The notes: generated from the letters alone by a model not told the origin. 64,000 nucleotides of DNA from Leguminivora glycinivorella (GCF_023078275.1 NC_062979.1:14923848-14987847); one strand, 5' to 3'. Shown: positions 41,259 through 53,700, counted from the stretch's first letter. A program made the numbers and translations.

Positions 41259-43108
41259 CTATAGCTTGACCACAACCGCTGTGCCGCTCCTTAGGTATGC
41301 GCGGGGAGGCGGGGTGCGGGCAGGAAAGATCACGGACACACAAGAGTCTGTCGTCGTGTCGGATAGATCTGAAGATACCGAAGTACAATATTTTGGCTCT
41401 GTATAGGTACATACTTATTATATCCAATTTTTATTATGGTACAATACGATTTTTAGGTAAGCACAAATAAAAAAACCAATATAAGTCAAATTAATGTGTA
41501 ATTATCGGAAAAATTAATAGTTTCGAGAGTTAAAACAGAATCAGTTCGAAAAACAAAAAAACATAAGCTTCTAGTTAATGAATACAGTGACTATTCTGAC
41601 ATAGATTCACTTTTATCTTCATCTTCCATTTCGCTACCGGAACTTGAATCATTGTCATCCTGCAAATTTATTATTATGGGGTCAATAATATTGTCGAAAC
41701 GGTTGTCGCGATCCCAGTAATCGTTTTCATTTTTTGGACATGGTCATCACACCTCTGCCATTTTTCTGCCGTGAACTCCGAAAATAATAAATTCAGTGCG
41801 TTTATCTTTTCATCTAGAGAAGAATGAATATGGTTTTGCGCTATATTGTTTTTAACATCAGCCCATACCAATTCGATGGGGTTCAGATCTGGATGGTATG
41901 GAGGTAAACGCAGGACTGTGTGCCCATGAGCTTTTAAGAGGTCATCGATTCTGTAAACAGGCTCTTTTTGAGTGGCATTTATAAGAATTTGCAGTTGATC
42001 TTTTTAATTTTTTCCGGAAATTCAACATTGTGACGCCGCAGCCAGTTCTGCATTTCACTTTTGAGGTTTGTCATGGTCGGTTTCTTATCAACTTGAACGC
42101 TGTGGTAAGACGCGTTGTCCATCACAATGACAGAATTCGGCAGCAGTTTATCTTTCAACTTTTCATCCACCCACTTATAAAAAGTAGGCCCGTTCATGTC
42201 TCCATGGTAGTCGCCAGTCTTAGCATCGGATTTAAATATAGTCAATGCACCTTCGACCAAGCCATTTCGACTTCCAGCGTGAACGATTACCAAGCGTCGT
42301 CCTTTCCCGATGTCAGTGTGAATTCCAAGTTCCGACGATGATTGCCAACATTTGCTAACATTGTGACTGGCGTTAATATATGTCTCATCTAGGAAATATA
42401 TGTTGCGGTTTTCACTTCTATATTTTTTTATTTCTGTCAAATATTTCCTCCGCCACTCTGTAATATTAGGCTGCTCTATAAGAAGATGTCTTTTCGATCT
42501 ACATTTTTTGAACCGGTAACCCATTGTGTGTAAAAGTTTTCTCAAATATTCTCGTCCACAATTCAAAACACCATCTTGTCTCAAACTTGACAGTAACTTA
42601 CGAATACTTGGCACTGTTTTTTCGATCTCATAAAACTGATGAATCTTTCTCCTGATCACTCCCAAGTCAAAATCATCAATTACATATTTTTCTTTATAAC
42701 TTTCGGTTTTTTGGGCGAATTAAATTTCGGTTGGCCCTCATTTTCAATTGATGAATTTCCTACAGATATTACATTTATTACGGTTCTTTGGCAGTACCCA
42801 GTAGCTTCGGCCACAAGTTTGGCGATATTTGCGTCACTTTTATGTTCGAAACTATCTTTGTCTGCTTTTCTTTTCCTAAAATATTCCGCCACTTTGAAAA
42901 TGACAGCTTTAACATCTCGAGATAAAGCACGACCCATCTTTGGATATTCTATCTCATGTGCGTCTGACATAGACAGCCCGCAACAGATAACACTACACGC
43001 CGCCACGAGCGACGACGGCGGAATGACAGAGCGCAGTGGCTGCTCTGCCCCCCCGTCTCGCCGCTCGCATACCTAAGGAGCGGCACAGCGGTTGTGGTCA
43101 AGCTATAG
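41259..43108 (-). mobile_element. Tc1/mariner-group transposon with 43-bp inverted repeats (DD82E-like)
   Basis: A complete 1,850-bp element. Terminal inverted repeats are at 41,259-41,301 and 43,066-43,108 and look identical over 43 bp. The outermost bases include TA on both sides, consistent with TA target duplication. It carries a transposase (separate entry) on the minus strand. Near-identical repeats imply recent activity, although the gene is now frameshifted. Confidence 0.88.
41591..43006 (-). pseudogene. IS630/Tc1/mariner-type transposase with three frameshifts
   Basis: DDE transposase. The N-terminal part (from 43,006) has a helix-turn-helix-like segment, ANIAKLVAEATGYCQRTV. Catalytic residues: Asp in YFLDETYINA (42,387-42,389), Asp in VIVMDNASYH (42,117-42,119), Glu in HPDLNPIELVW (41,872-41,874). 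The second Asp to Glu spacing is about 82 residues, far longer than the 34 of classical Tc1/mariner and like the DD82E group described as Sailor. Frameshifts lie near 42,685, 42,005 and 41,735, the clearest in short A runs. The acidic, serine-rich C-terminus ends at TAG 41,591-41,593. Confidence 0.85.
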
Positions 43109-44188
43109 TTACGTATTTAATTTTTTACAAATAGTTTCTTATGCTCACTCAATCCTCACACTTTTGGAAAGCCGAATTTTGATGAAAAACATAAGATTTA
43201 GACCGCTATTATATGTGTATAGTTTAGTAAAAGTGAAATGGGAATTTGTAAAATACAAACCGAACCACTAACGTGTCAGGTTTTTTTATAATAAATTTTT
43301 GTAATTGCTCACTCAGTCCACACGTTTTGAGAAAGTTAAAAATGTAAATATCTTAAGATTTGTAGCACCACAGACACTCGAAAGTACTTCAACATTTAGT
43401 AAAAAATTTTACTAAATATCCACCATCTAATATTTTCTATTCGTTATCTGGTTTTAAAGATATTCAGACATAACTTTTCTCATACAAATGTATCATGTAG
43501 GGTGACCACACTATGTATCATATCATACCAAGATTCCCCTTTCGAAATTACCCCAATGCATCTTACTACATCGGTGGCAACCAAGCATAAGGTCCGCCTG
43601 ATGGAAAGTGGTCACCGTAACCAATAAGAAAATTAATAATAATTAATCAAAAAATATTTTTAAAATCCTCAGAACCAAGAATGGAAAATCATATGAATAT
43701 ATATAGACCTATAAGTAAAAGAAAGCAAGAACAGATGTAGGTAGGCACCTTTGAAATCCATTTCGAAGGACCAATTGTTATAAAAATATCAAAATAAATT
43801 ATGATGACAATATTTTTTTAATATTCTTAATAAACTTGGTTTTCGCTCGCCTCATAACTAAACAAGGCTTTTCCTATTTATGTTATTCCAACAAAATTTC
43901 CAGCGGCAAGAAAACATTCAACTATCGATTCAAACGCCTGATGAAAAGCACAACGCAAAATGATCTTCTAGAGCAATATTTATTCAATCCTGCAAAAACA
44001 TGAAATTCTGATTACTGATTACTTCATGTTTAGAGCTTATAGCAATGGCTTTGCTTCAAAGAATTCTAAGTAAGTATATAATAAAGTTTTTACTCACAGC
44101 GAAGAGCGTTGGAAGAGCTATTAATAGACCAAAACGGAACTTGAATAGTCCTTCTTCTTTTTCTTGTCACTGCAATCTCTTCAGGGTG

Positions 44189-44328
44189 CGTAGCCGAATG
44201 GCACAAACGCTCACGAAACGCTCACGAAACGAAGCGCTAGTAGATATCTATCCCTATCGCTCTTGCATATTGGCGCGACAGAGCCGTTTCGTTTTCGTTT
44301 GGCGTCGGAGAAATGCCATTCGGCTACG
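44189..44328. mobile_element. Fold-back MITE
   Basis: Inverted ends CGTAGCCGAATGGCA and TGCCATTCGGCTACG, perfect over 15 bp, 140 bp apart. The interior carries a CTCACGAAACG direct repeat. No coding frame. Confidence 0.75.
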
Positions 44329-44439
44329 GGGCCAGACCTCACAAATTACTTGACCAATGTTATTTAATGCAACGTGATGTTATGTCTACGCACGATCTAG
44401 ACGGCGGCGTACGGCGTCAACCGAAGATAAGGGCTTCGG

Positions 44440-44580
44440 GCCGATATAGATAGTCTGCAATCCAATTGAAATTTGTATGGGAACTCGGCGTACAGTTCCC
44501 ATACAAATTTCAATTGGCGTGCAGTATCCATCCATACAAATTGCATTTGGGTTGCAGTCTGTCTGTATCTGATAGACTTT
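44440..44580. repeat. Nested inverted repeats with a perfect 24-bp hairpin
   Basis: Arms at 44,462-44,485 and 44,494-44,517 are exact reverse complements with an 8-nt loop. A third related segment, ATACAAATTGCATTTGGGTT at 44,544-44,563, could pair with the left arm to give a larger imperfect hairpin. It is most likely a MITE remnant. Confidence 0.7.
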
Positions 44581-45221
44581 AGCAATCAATTAGAATTATA
44601 TATCTTTTTTTGTACCTCGATATATATTCAATGTAAGTTAAGAAGTAAATTTTGACCGTTATTTATCGCCCCTTATATTTACAAAGCTAACTACTGATAT
44701 TGATAGCCACAGTATTATTTATAATATAAGATTCAATTTATAACTGTCAGAATTTATTTATTATCTTTCAAAGAATATAAGAGAAATTTTAGATATAATC
44801 CATGGGAAACGATGAACTGGAAACCTGAAAACAAAAATTCAAATATAAAATAAATCTATTTAATGATCTTAACAAACCTTAATCTAGACAACAATTCCAA
44901 CAATCATCAGTAACAAATAAAAATGACCAATTTCTCACATAGATAACCACGCCATCTCTGAAACGAGCGTAATATTAATATATGCTTTATCTTGGCTTCT
45001 ATGCTATGTTATGATTCTGAATCAGCAGCCCTAGCTTATACATTTCAGTTACACGGTAGTGACGGTAGATGACGTTGGCGATACAAAATATATATCGTCC
45101 TTAATTTTATCTCTTCTAAATTATTACTTACAATTTAGAATTTTGTGGAAGTGTGAATACACTAGGTTTTTTTACCCGTCATCATAAAACCAGGGACTAC
45201 CCTACTCGTGCCTATAAGAGA

Positions 45222-45417
45222 TTCCTCGGAACTAAAACATAACATCTGCCAGTGTAAGTATAAGGGCCAGTTGCATCAACCACATTTGACAGACACATCA
45301 TCGTCAAGCAGCAGACGTCTATGGAACTTCCCATACAATAAAATTTAACGAACGCTTTAACGGCGACAGACGGTTTGATGCAACCGACCCTAAGTGTCAT
45401 GTTTTAGTTCCAAGGAA
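45222..45417. mobile_element. Fold-back MITE, about 196 bp
   Basis: Outer arms TTCCTCGGAACTAAAACAT and ATGTTTTAGTTCCAAGGAA are inverted with one mismatch. An inner pair (GGGCCAGTTGCATCAACC with GGTTTGATGCAACCGACCC) suggests a second element nested inside or a long imperfect hairpin. Confidence 0.7.
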
Positions 45418-46582
45418 ACTCAGAACAAAAAATGTGTTTACATAATTTCCAATTTAAGTATGTAATTATGTAGAGTATAGTTTAGGCATCACAAAAAACA
45501 AAAAACCAAAGTACTCGTAAGTAACCTACAGTTTTTAGTTTATTTCTGAATTTTCAGATATTTTATTATTTACAAATACCGAAATATAACTTTAAGTATC
45601 TACAGAAACATACGGCATATTTATTTAGCCACCGCAATGATTTACAATTGGCTGTTTTATGTATGTATATCCTAAATTAAATAACACTATACCCCGTCAA
45701 GTACAAGGTATTGAAGATTAAAAAACACCTTGTATACATGAACAAATAGTAAGCATATAATGGATGGACTTTTATTAACAATTTATTAACAATAACAATT
45801 TTATTAGCAGGTGGTGAAAACTTTTTACTTATTAATATTATGATTCGTTTATAATAAGCTAATGTTACTGTTATCAGGACTCCCCAAGTATTTTAAGTAC
45901 CTATACCATAAGATATGATAACAAGTATTTTCTGATCATAAAGAAGACTCAACATTCCTCATTACATTTTTGGCAGCTGTATTGTATTTTGATCTAAAAA
46001 ACAGCAACGGCTAGACAATTCAAAATCACCTCTGTCTGAACCTACGACGGAACCGCAATTTTTCTGGCAAATCACCTACTTATAAAATTTTATTTTTAAT
46101 TAGAAACACATGAAAATTAATTAAACGACTTACTTTTCCATTTCACAATCAAATATGTAACTACGGCGATTCTAGAATTGTGATGTGACCGCTCGATTTA
46201 GTATATTTCGTTCAAAAATATCTCCACTACTAGGCATTTAAATAAAGTATGTAATATATTATACTAAATTATACAACGTGTTTCCGGTATCACTCAAAAC
46301 CTCAGACACCCCAACTGATTTTTATTTTTTTAAACTCATCTAGAGTATTCATCTTTTAATCTGATGGTTACTTTTTTTTAAATTGAATTTTTAATTTTCT
46401 GTACAGCTTTACTTGACTTTTAGCTCTACACTCAATAAAATAATTGCTAACTAGCATCATAAACCCATAAAACTATTTCTTTGTGTACGTTACTGCAACG
46501 ACATAAGGTTTACCAATAGACAGCTAAGATGTCACTGTAAAACACTTTAAAGCTTTGTCACAGTAAACTTCAAATTGGACAG

Positions 46583-46745
46583 GTAGATAGATAGATAGAA
46601 TACTCTTTATTGGCACACCTCAGCAAAAGATACAGTGGAGACAAAACAAATGATTATAAATAGAGGCAGACAACAGGCGGTCTTATCGCTAAAGAGCGAT
46701 CTCTACCAGACAACCTTTGGGTAGCGGAAATAACAAACATAATCA
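46583..46745 (+). repeat. LINE-tail-like dispersed repeat
   Basis: A short (GATA)n run followed by AATACTCTTTATTGGCACAC, and later CGGTCTTATCGCTAAAGAGC then GATCTCTACCAGACAACC. This arrangement is a familiar dispersed 3' tail in Lepidoptera; here in orientation with the tail to the left. Confidence 0.45.
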
Positions 46746-47999
46746 AAAAGAGTAGGTGCTTCGAAATAAAAAAATCATAATTATTCTAATGTCCAACACA
46801 CAAATTGAATAAACATACACATATAAGAGAATATAAATAGACTTACATAAACATACTAATACAGGTAATCGCAGTAAGCAAATTTAAACCCAATTTTCAA
46901 AATGACAAGGTTGTAATTAGGTACGAGTTCAATTTGTTATGACTTATCATAAACATTAAGATTAAACTGACAAACAACGTCAAACTCGTAGCGGAAAAAA
47001 TAATCGTCCAAGTAACCAGCCAGTATTTATAGTTTTATACCCCCAAATACTGAAAAAGGTAAACAACCTCTAGCAATGCGATATACACAATGTTGTATTA
47101 CGAATACAATAGAATAAATAGGCACATACAAAATAACTAATAATACTAATTTAAATAAAAATATTACCCCCATCAAGATATAGCTCAATCGATTCTACTC
47201 TCGATTCTGAACAAACGGTTTTCAGGTTTTTAGTGATAAGTGAAACACGGTGTATACTTAATTAAATTAATTAAAAACAAGGATCCCAATGCCTATCGCA
47301 CGTATTTCATAAATAGTATTTTTCTTCCCACATATATTCGAGTGACGAGATGGAGCGCAGATGTGGTTGTCTGGTTACAAGTTGGCTGATTACAAGATGA
47401 GAAAAATAAGTAGGTATAATTTATAATAGTTATCATCTGATAAATACCGATGATGAATTGATGGCTAATATCCATCTCTTTCCTTTATTGGCCATTAAAT
47501 GATTAATTTATAATTCAACGCACAATCTTGCGATATAACACGAATCGCGCGCCAGTTTCAGAGCATTGCTTTTCAGTTAAACCGTAGATACTATTATAGA
47601 TAAGCGTGTAAACCTAAAACGGTATGGCTCATAACTTGCAATAAAATCGTGAAAACATTGATTTCCACATCCATTTACGTTTGAGCTGTCAAAGTGTAAA
47701 CCGAGTCTCAAAAGTCGCGTCGAGTGTATTTTTCTTTGGTTACCATCCAAGTTTCCCGATTCGGAGTGCCAAAGTACGCTTTACGTAACCACATTCGCAA
47801 ACGTATAGTTCGTTGTAGACCACCGCTAGAACAATAAAATTATCAAACAACGCCGCTTATTGTTCAGAAAAACTTCTTCATAGCAGATAATTCTATAATA
47901 ACTCCGCTGTCATCAAATAGTTATTATATGGGGTCTTATTAAGATAAAGATTATACTGTTAGCCGTAAAGATAAAGGATTTTATTGTTGTGTGTAGAAA

Positions 48000-48146
48000 A
48001 GGAGGTGTTGTTGGAGTTTTTCGCGTATTTGCTGTAAGAGTGTCACTTTAACAGTTCACCACTCTGTGCAGCAGTGCAGCGGAGACTCATTCAAGAATTG
48101 TGTTTAAAGAAGAACAAACATGTCCAACGACTTTGTGAATTTTAAG
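48000..48146 (+). promoter_or_regulatory. Candidate promoter and first coding exon (48.12 kb)
   Basis: A coding start at 48,120 (context AACAAACATGTC, A at -3) reads MSNDFVNFK and stops at a strong donor, AAG|GTCAGT, at 48,147, phase 0. The stretch before it is purine-mixed, without ATGs, and contains CAGTGCAGCGG..ACTCATTC, plausible start-site sequence. No following exon is recognised within the window, so the gene body would lie to the right. This is inference from sequence context only. Confidence 0.35.
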
Positions 48147-48309
48147 GTCAGTAACAAAACATTTGAGTTATAAATAGCGATCACATAGATGCTTATTAGT
48201 TATAATTCAGTTATAAATTTTCCAAAATACCTAAAATTTATTGGAATGCATGTTTAGATCTGAGGATGGTTTTGAAGATCCAAATTACCTAGTATAAATA
48301 TAAATATCT

Positions 48310-48665
48310 GGGTGACCGAGCTTCGCTCGGTTCTATTTTATTATATCACGTCTTTATATAAAAAAAACTGTTGTAAAAAAAATAAAAACAAAAACTTAAT
48401 TTCTGGCCGAAATTCGAAACCCTGCCCTGACACATGCGATCTGTCTGTGAACATTATTAGATCGACCTCATCGCTGAGCTAAGCGCAGCTATATGGTCGT
48501 TAATTTCGCCGCCCGAGAATTCTCTCTTAACAATACAACTACTCCACACAGATGGCGATAAGGCTTCGCTAGATCGATTTTTCACCCCCAAAAACCCCCA
48601 CATAACAAATTTCAGCGAAATCGTTAGAGCGATTTCCGCAAACGTCTATATAAATAAATAAAGGA
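48310..48665. repeat. Composite SINE/LINE-tail repeat
   Basis: Starts GGTGACCGAGCTTCGCTCGG. A tRNA-like segment lies on the minus strand at about 48,405-48,495 (A box TTAGCTCAGCGATG, B-box-like GGGTTTCGAATT). It ends CCCCACATAACAAATTTCAG ... GTTAGAGCGATTTCCG then ATATAAATAAATAAA. A second copy of the 3' part is at 49,440-49,545. Confidence 0.6.
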
Positions 48666-48884
48666 ATATACAAGAATTGCTCGTTTTTACTTGTTCATAG
48701 TTCTAAAATAACAGTACTTGCTAGTACGGATTACAATTAACAGATGGCGGTATGTGCCTATTATTTCCGGATAATTCTAGAATGCACTTCTGTTTGAAGT
48801 ATTTTATTTTAAAAATACTACTGAGATAACGGAAGAAGCTTAAAATTCGTAATAATAATTAAAGCACTTAATGAATACGCAAGT

Positions 48885-49560
48885 TTTGTCATCCGCGAAT
48901 CATAAGTTAGTCAATGTTTGTTGTTTCGTATCCTTGACCTGTGTCGCCATCTAGTTTGATAATAAATAGTACCTACATCGATCGAAAGAATTCTCAGTCT
49001 TAACAATACAACTACTCCACACGAGATGGCGCGCTTCCGCCACAAAAAATGTCATTCAAAAAAATTGTGTAATTTTCTATTCGTGGTAAGTATTTTTTTT
49101 CAGTAATATGAAATGACTTGAAAAAATTATTACACCTCGCCCGCGATTCATAAGTTACTCAATGTTTGTTGCTTCGTATACGGGGCCTTGACCTTTTTTT
49201 TTTTTTTTTTTATTTATTTTGAAAAAAAACAACTTAAACTAATTTTGTACATGAATTAACTTGCCAAACTGTTACGTTTAATGGCAAGATACCTGTGTCG
49301 CCATCTAGTTTTTGCAATAAATAGTACCTACATCGAGCGAAAGAATTCTGTCTTAATAATGCAACTACTCCACACGAGATGGCGCGCGAAGAAAAACTCA
49401 TGAAAACGCGAAAATTCGCGTTTTCCGAGACCTAAGGACAAGTTAGATCGACTTTTCACCCCCGAAAACCCCCACATAACAAATTTCAGCGAAATCGTTA
49501 GAGCGGTTTCCGAGATCGTCGGTGTATATAAATAAATAAATAAATAAATATACAAGAATT
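48885..49560. repeat. Duplicated repeat block with LINE-like tail
   Basis: The segment GATTCATAAGTTACTCAATG...GTGTCGCCATCTAGTT...CCTACATCGAGCG...CAACTACTCCACACGAGATG occurs twice, at about 48,896-49,032 and 49,145-49,385. The second copy is split by a poly-T insertion at 49,190-49,288. A tail with (AATA)n follows. Confidence 0.65.
49190..49288 (-). mobile_element. Short poly(A)-tailed retroinsertion
   Basis: About 100 bp present in one duplicate but absent from the other. Read on the minus strand it ends with AAATAAATAAA and a run of about 20 A. The flank ACCT appears on both sides. It is a truncated LINE or processed RNA; the source is unknown. Confidence 0.6.
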
Positions 49561-50029
49561 GCTCGTTTAAAAGTATAAGATAAACACTTAAAGCCACCAT
49601 ATGTAGAAATATCTAAAAACTTTTTCTCAATTATAAATGTACTAGCTTTTACCCGCGGCTTCGCCCGCGTAATAAAAGTATTCATTAAGATTTTCATTTG
49701 GATCCGTAGGTTTCTCTGTAGGTATATTTATCTGCGATTATTTCGATTGCACATAATACTTTTGCTTGCAATGATTGTAGAAATATTACACATCGACCAC
49801 AGCGTAGGTAATTCTATATACGCTGGGGAAACCTTTATAAACATCCGTAATAGCCCGTATTTCGACACTATGATCGGTGGGTAAAAAGTACTTTTTTCTA
49901 TTATCCCTTACAATTTTTTACATTTTGATTATACTTATCGCAAACCAATCGCAAACGTAATCTTCAAGCAAGCAAACAACGATCGTCTTAGAGCACATTG
50001 ATTGTAAGAGACCGCCGAGCGATTATCCG

Positions 50030-50176
50030 TATCCCTCTAACGATACCCATATTATCCGTATCCGTATCCGTATCCCTATCGCTATCGCTATCGCTAACGC
50101 TATCGCTATCGCTATCCCTATCGCTATCCCTATCGCTATCGCTATCCCTATCGCTATCCCTATCCCTATCCCTTAT
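50030..50176. repeat. Hexanucleotide microsatellite (TATCGC/TATCCC/TATCCG)n
   Basis: About 20 units of TATC(C/G)(C/G) with interspersed variants. Overlapping open frames on both strands are low-complexity artefacts (Ser-Leu or Asp-Ser-Asp-Arg repeats). Confidence 0.9.
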
Positions 50177-50229
50177 CAAGATAACACTTTAAGTTCTCGC
50201 GCTTTGTACACATATTTAAAGTCACATAC

Positions 50230-50503
50230 AGGCTGAACGCGATTAATTAACATTATTTTTACCTTTTTTCCCAACGTTTCGGCCAGGTTGCACTGGCCGT
50301 GGTCGCGGAAGACTGACGTCCCAGTAAAATGTCACCGGAGATGTAAACAACACAAAACTACCCGATATTAATATATATAAATGTTCGGGGTAGACAAATA
50401 AATATAATCTACCCGCTTTTAGTTAATGTTTATTTCCCACCGCACGACACACAAAAAAAAAAGAAAAAAGGTAAAAATAATGTTAATTAATCGCGTTCGA
50501 CCT
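50230..50503. mobile_element. MITE with 41-bp inverted repeats
   Basis: Arms at 50,230-50,270 and 50,463-50,503 are inverted with only two mismatches (GCGATTAATTAACATTATTT core). The interior has a hairpin, GGCCAGGTTGCACTGGCC. Length 274 bp. No coding frame. Confidence 0.8.
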
Positions 50504-50579
50504 TATCAAGATGTTTAATGATTTCTTATCAAGTGCTAAAATATAAAGTTTCATGGTTTTATCTTTTAAAATTAAGAAA

Positions 50580-50725
50580 TCCCATACAAACTTTCAACCT
50601 CTTTTTCAACCCCTTCATCCCTTTTTTTCGAAATAAAAAGTAGCCTATGTTCTGTCTCAGGGTCTAAAGATTGTCTGTTCCAAATTTCATCAAAATCGGT
50701 TGCGTGGTTTAAGCGGTAAAGCGTA

Positions 50726-50770
<45 letters not shown>

Positions 50771-50775
50771 GTTAC
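50580..50775 (+). repeat. Dispersed repeat ending in a (CAGA)n tract
   Basis: Contains AGTAGCCTATGTTCTGTC, TTCATCAAAATCGGTTGC and then about eleven CAGA units (50,728-50,770). It is related in layout to repeat B. Confidence 0.6.
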
Positions 50776-50789
50776 TTAGTATGGATAGT

Positions 50790-53700
50790 ATGGATAGTAT
50801 GGAAGTATGGATGGATTAATATCTTACCGCGTGTTAGTTACTACATATATACGGGTCAAATCTTGCAAGTTAAAATTGAATGAAAAAGTGAATTCAAGAT
50901 GAAGCTGAAATTATTCAACGTTACATACGTTAATGACGTGTTTTGAGCCTAAAAAGTTTTTAATAAAAACTATACTCATAAAATGGATTTGTAGGTATAG
51001 AGTAGGTACTCGCTTTTCTGAAAATTTCTGAAAGAAATCTGATCTAAAGTTTTCATAAAGCTTTATAGTTTGGCTTTTGGTTCAAGTTAGCGATTATTAC
51101 TAATAAAATATGACAGAGTATATGTTAATATCTGAACTCTGATACTGACTGCAGAAAATGTAACTTGTTACGAACTATAATTTATTAGTTTCTCTGGGTA
51201 TTAGTACTAACTATTTTTTATTTAAGTTAACTTGCACGTGAAGTGGCTTTAGTTGTAAACAATATACTCATGTATGAAATAAATACAATGGAAAACGATA
51301 CAATAAAATATATCTATGGTTAATTATCATAACACAATAAAATTTATTAGCCAGAGATTCATTACAGTACCACATTAATAAAACTATCAGTTGTTCAATA
51401 CGTCATTGTAGAACTACTATGTTCAAAAACACACTTAAATACATAAACATGTTTAATCAGACACATACTTACTTCATAGTTATTGAAAAAAATATGTGTC
51501 ATATTTTATATAGCTATTCCAATCACTAAACATTGCACTGGAAAATTAAAAAATGCCTAAAATCATACATAGCTGAAAACAGTAAAAACTGAAGTTCAGC
51601 TAAATCGAGTACCCATCTAACGGTTTCATAGTCTTTGAAATCGACTTAGCCCATGCCAATACCTACATAAACATCAAGAATAATTGCATTTTCCGTATAC
51701 CTAAAGTTATTAAATAGTATTACTGTGATTGTGTTTGTCAATGAATGACTCAAACAAATAACACATTCATCACGTACAGACAGACCGAGGTACATTTCAA
51801 CAGTAGTTATGGTACATAGTACATACAATTACATACAAGTAAGTGTTGTTAGTACGATTCTCGGTAATCCCCCTTTAAAGACAGTCATCGTTTCAGCAAC
51901 AGTCATAAACTTAATCCGAGTCTTAGCAATTGCTATGTTATTTTCCGCTATATGATTTAAGGATTTTTTCCCCTCACTAGCTCGGAAACACGTGTTTTGT
52001 CCTTTAATACCAGCGGGTAAAAACGCATTTTATCCACTAGTGGGTAAAGTAATTTGACCTTGAATAAAGTCAAATTAACTGCTTTAAAATTTATAAAAGT
52101 AGGTGAATCTAGTAATAAAGATGATTTACCACCTGTGGAACTACTGGAAGCAGTGATAAATGCATTTTTTGCGTTGTAGTTTCCTCGCTATAGTGAGAGG
52201 AAAAGTTTTGTGTTACACTCGGGTGCAAATGTATTTTACTTCTCGTGTGTTAAAAAAACTCGCAAGTTCAGGATTCTATTCTCGAACCACTCGCTTCGCT
52301 CGTGGTTCAACTATAGAATCCTTTCACTTGCTCGTTTTTCAATTCCACACTCGGCGTTAAAATACAACTTTGCCCCTTGTATAACAAATAACTATTCTTT
52401 AAGGGCCATTTGGACCAACGAAAATGGAGGGTTAACCCACCATTTTATATGGAATTTGACAGATGACAGCCCACTAACCGTAAATTGTACTATCAAAAAG
52501 TCACAATTAAGAATATCATGCATGCCTATGGAACGCGTCGGAGCCAATAGTGGATGCTAGGACTTAAAACACTAAATATTGTGAGTATTGTAACCCCTTA
52601 GGGGTTAATGCGAGGCTTCCCAGCATTTAAAGAATATCACAAAGATTATTCTTTCAAGGTTTAGTTATAATAGTGAGGCCTACTTCGAATATCAAATATT
52701 GTAAGAGCAATAAAGAGGCAGCTAAAGACACTGCATTTTTGTGGTAGACACTTGAATTTCAAAAGAACCCATATCTAGTAAATAAAGACATATGCCTACT
52801 TAGGTACTCAAGATAAAGACTATCGGCCACTCCTATAAGTCAAAGTCACCGCAATGTCATTTGATATGGCGTCACTAACAGCACGTTGCATCGTATACAC
52901 CTGAACACTGAATAGCTGCAGTAAATGAATACATCAGTTCATGTTTATACACACCTATGTACGACTAACAAATGTGTACTCTATAATGGTTTGATGTCTT
53001 TATAACGTTTTTATTCTTATTAGTAGTAGTTCAGCCCGAACTGTTTCATCGTCTGGTTTTGATTGCCTTGCCAATTACAAACTCAATCAGACCAGTGATG
53101 CCTCGGTGGTCAATTATATGCGTCCAGTTTTCCCCGTATTTACCCACCACAATAATTGACCATACAACAGTGCACGTAGTTATTAGGTACGTACACTATG
53201 TCTTTTCTTAAAGGAGTTGGCCAAATAGCAAATTAGCTATGGTGCCTTCTATTATAGTGTTTTTTCTACTCCCGTACTGTTATTCGTGAGTTACAAGGTC
53301 GTGCATAGAACTTTAAAACCCTACATAAAATATGTCAGGACAAGTCTATCTAGTCTATACCCTGAAAACATTTAGTAGCAGTAGCACGATTTAGCTGTTA
53401 AAGTTCAGTAAATACATAACCAACTTAACAAACCAATTCGCAGAGTCGAGACTCCTTCGTTTTCTGCTGCGTTCATTGGCGACGCGTCGAATCGCATTCA
53501 AATGTATGAGAACTCGATTCAACTCGGCTCGATTCGTCTTAGTGGCCAGGCTTCAAAGAACCATACCATAGACAGTTTTATTTTCATGTTTGCACTCAAA
53601 CTGCATATTCAAAATGGTAGACGGTCCACTAGATACCTAAGATTACTGAAGGTATTTGTTGAATTTATAATTTTCTTTCAAAATAAGTGCTTGGTCGTAG

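Larger units (their letters stand above)
40997..43425. repeat. Tandem array of about 160-bp units, interrupted by the transposon
   Basis: Ignoring 41,259-43,108, the motif TGCTCACTCA(G/A)T recurs at about 41,121, 43,142 and 43,306, roughly 160 bp apart, each followed by an A/T-rich stretch with TTTAGTAAAA. The leftmost instance, at about 41,000, is inverted (TGGATTGAGTGAGCAC). Units are diverged. Confidence 0.6.
43426..47900. other. Intergenic region, AT-rich
   Basis: Apart from the MITEs at 44.2, 44.4 and 45.2 kb and a LINE-like tail at 46.6 kb, I find no coding or RNA gene signal. Short open frames are scattered and lack codon bias or splice context. Confidence 0.55.

Noticed and set aside
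49988..50192. Open frames encoding Ser-Leu or Asp-Ser-Asp-Arg repeats on both strands
   Set aside because: Products of the hexanucleotide microsatellite; open in several frames at once.
50270..50345. Possible hammerhead ribozyme in the MITE (GGCCAG hairpin followed by GAAACG on the minus strand)
   Set aside because: The hairpin and GAAA are present but the CUGANGA box that must precede the stem is absent.
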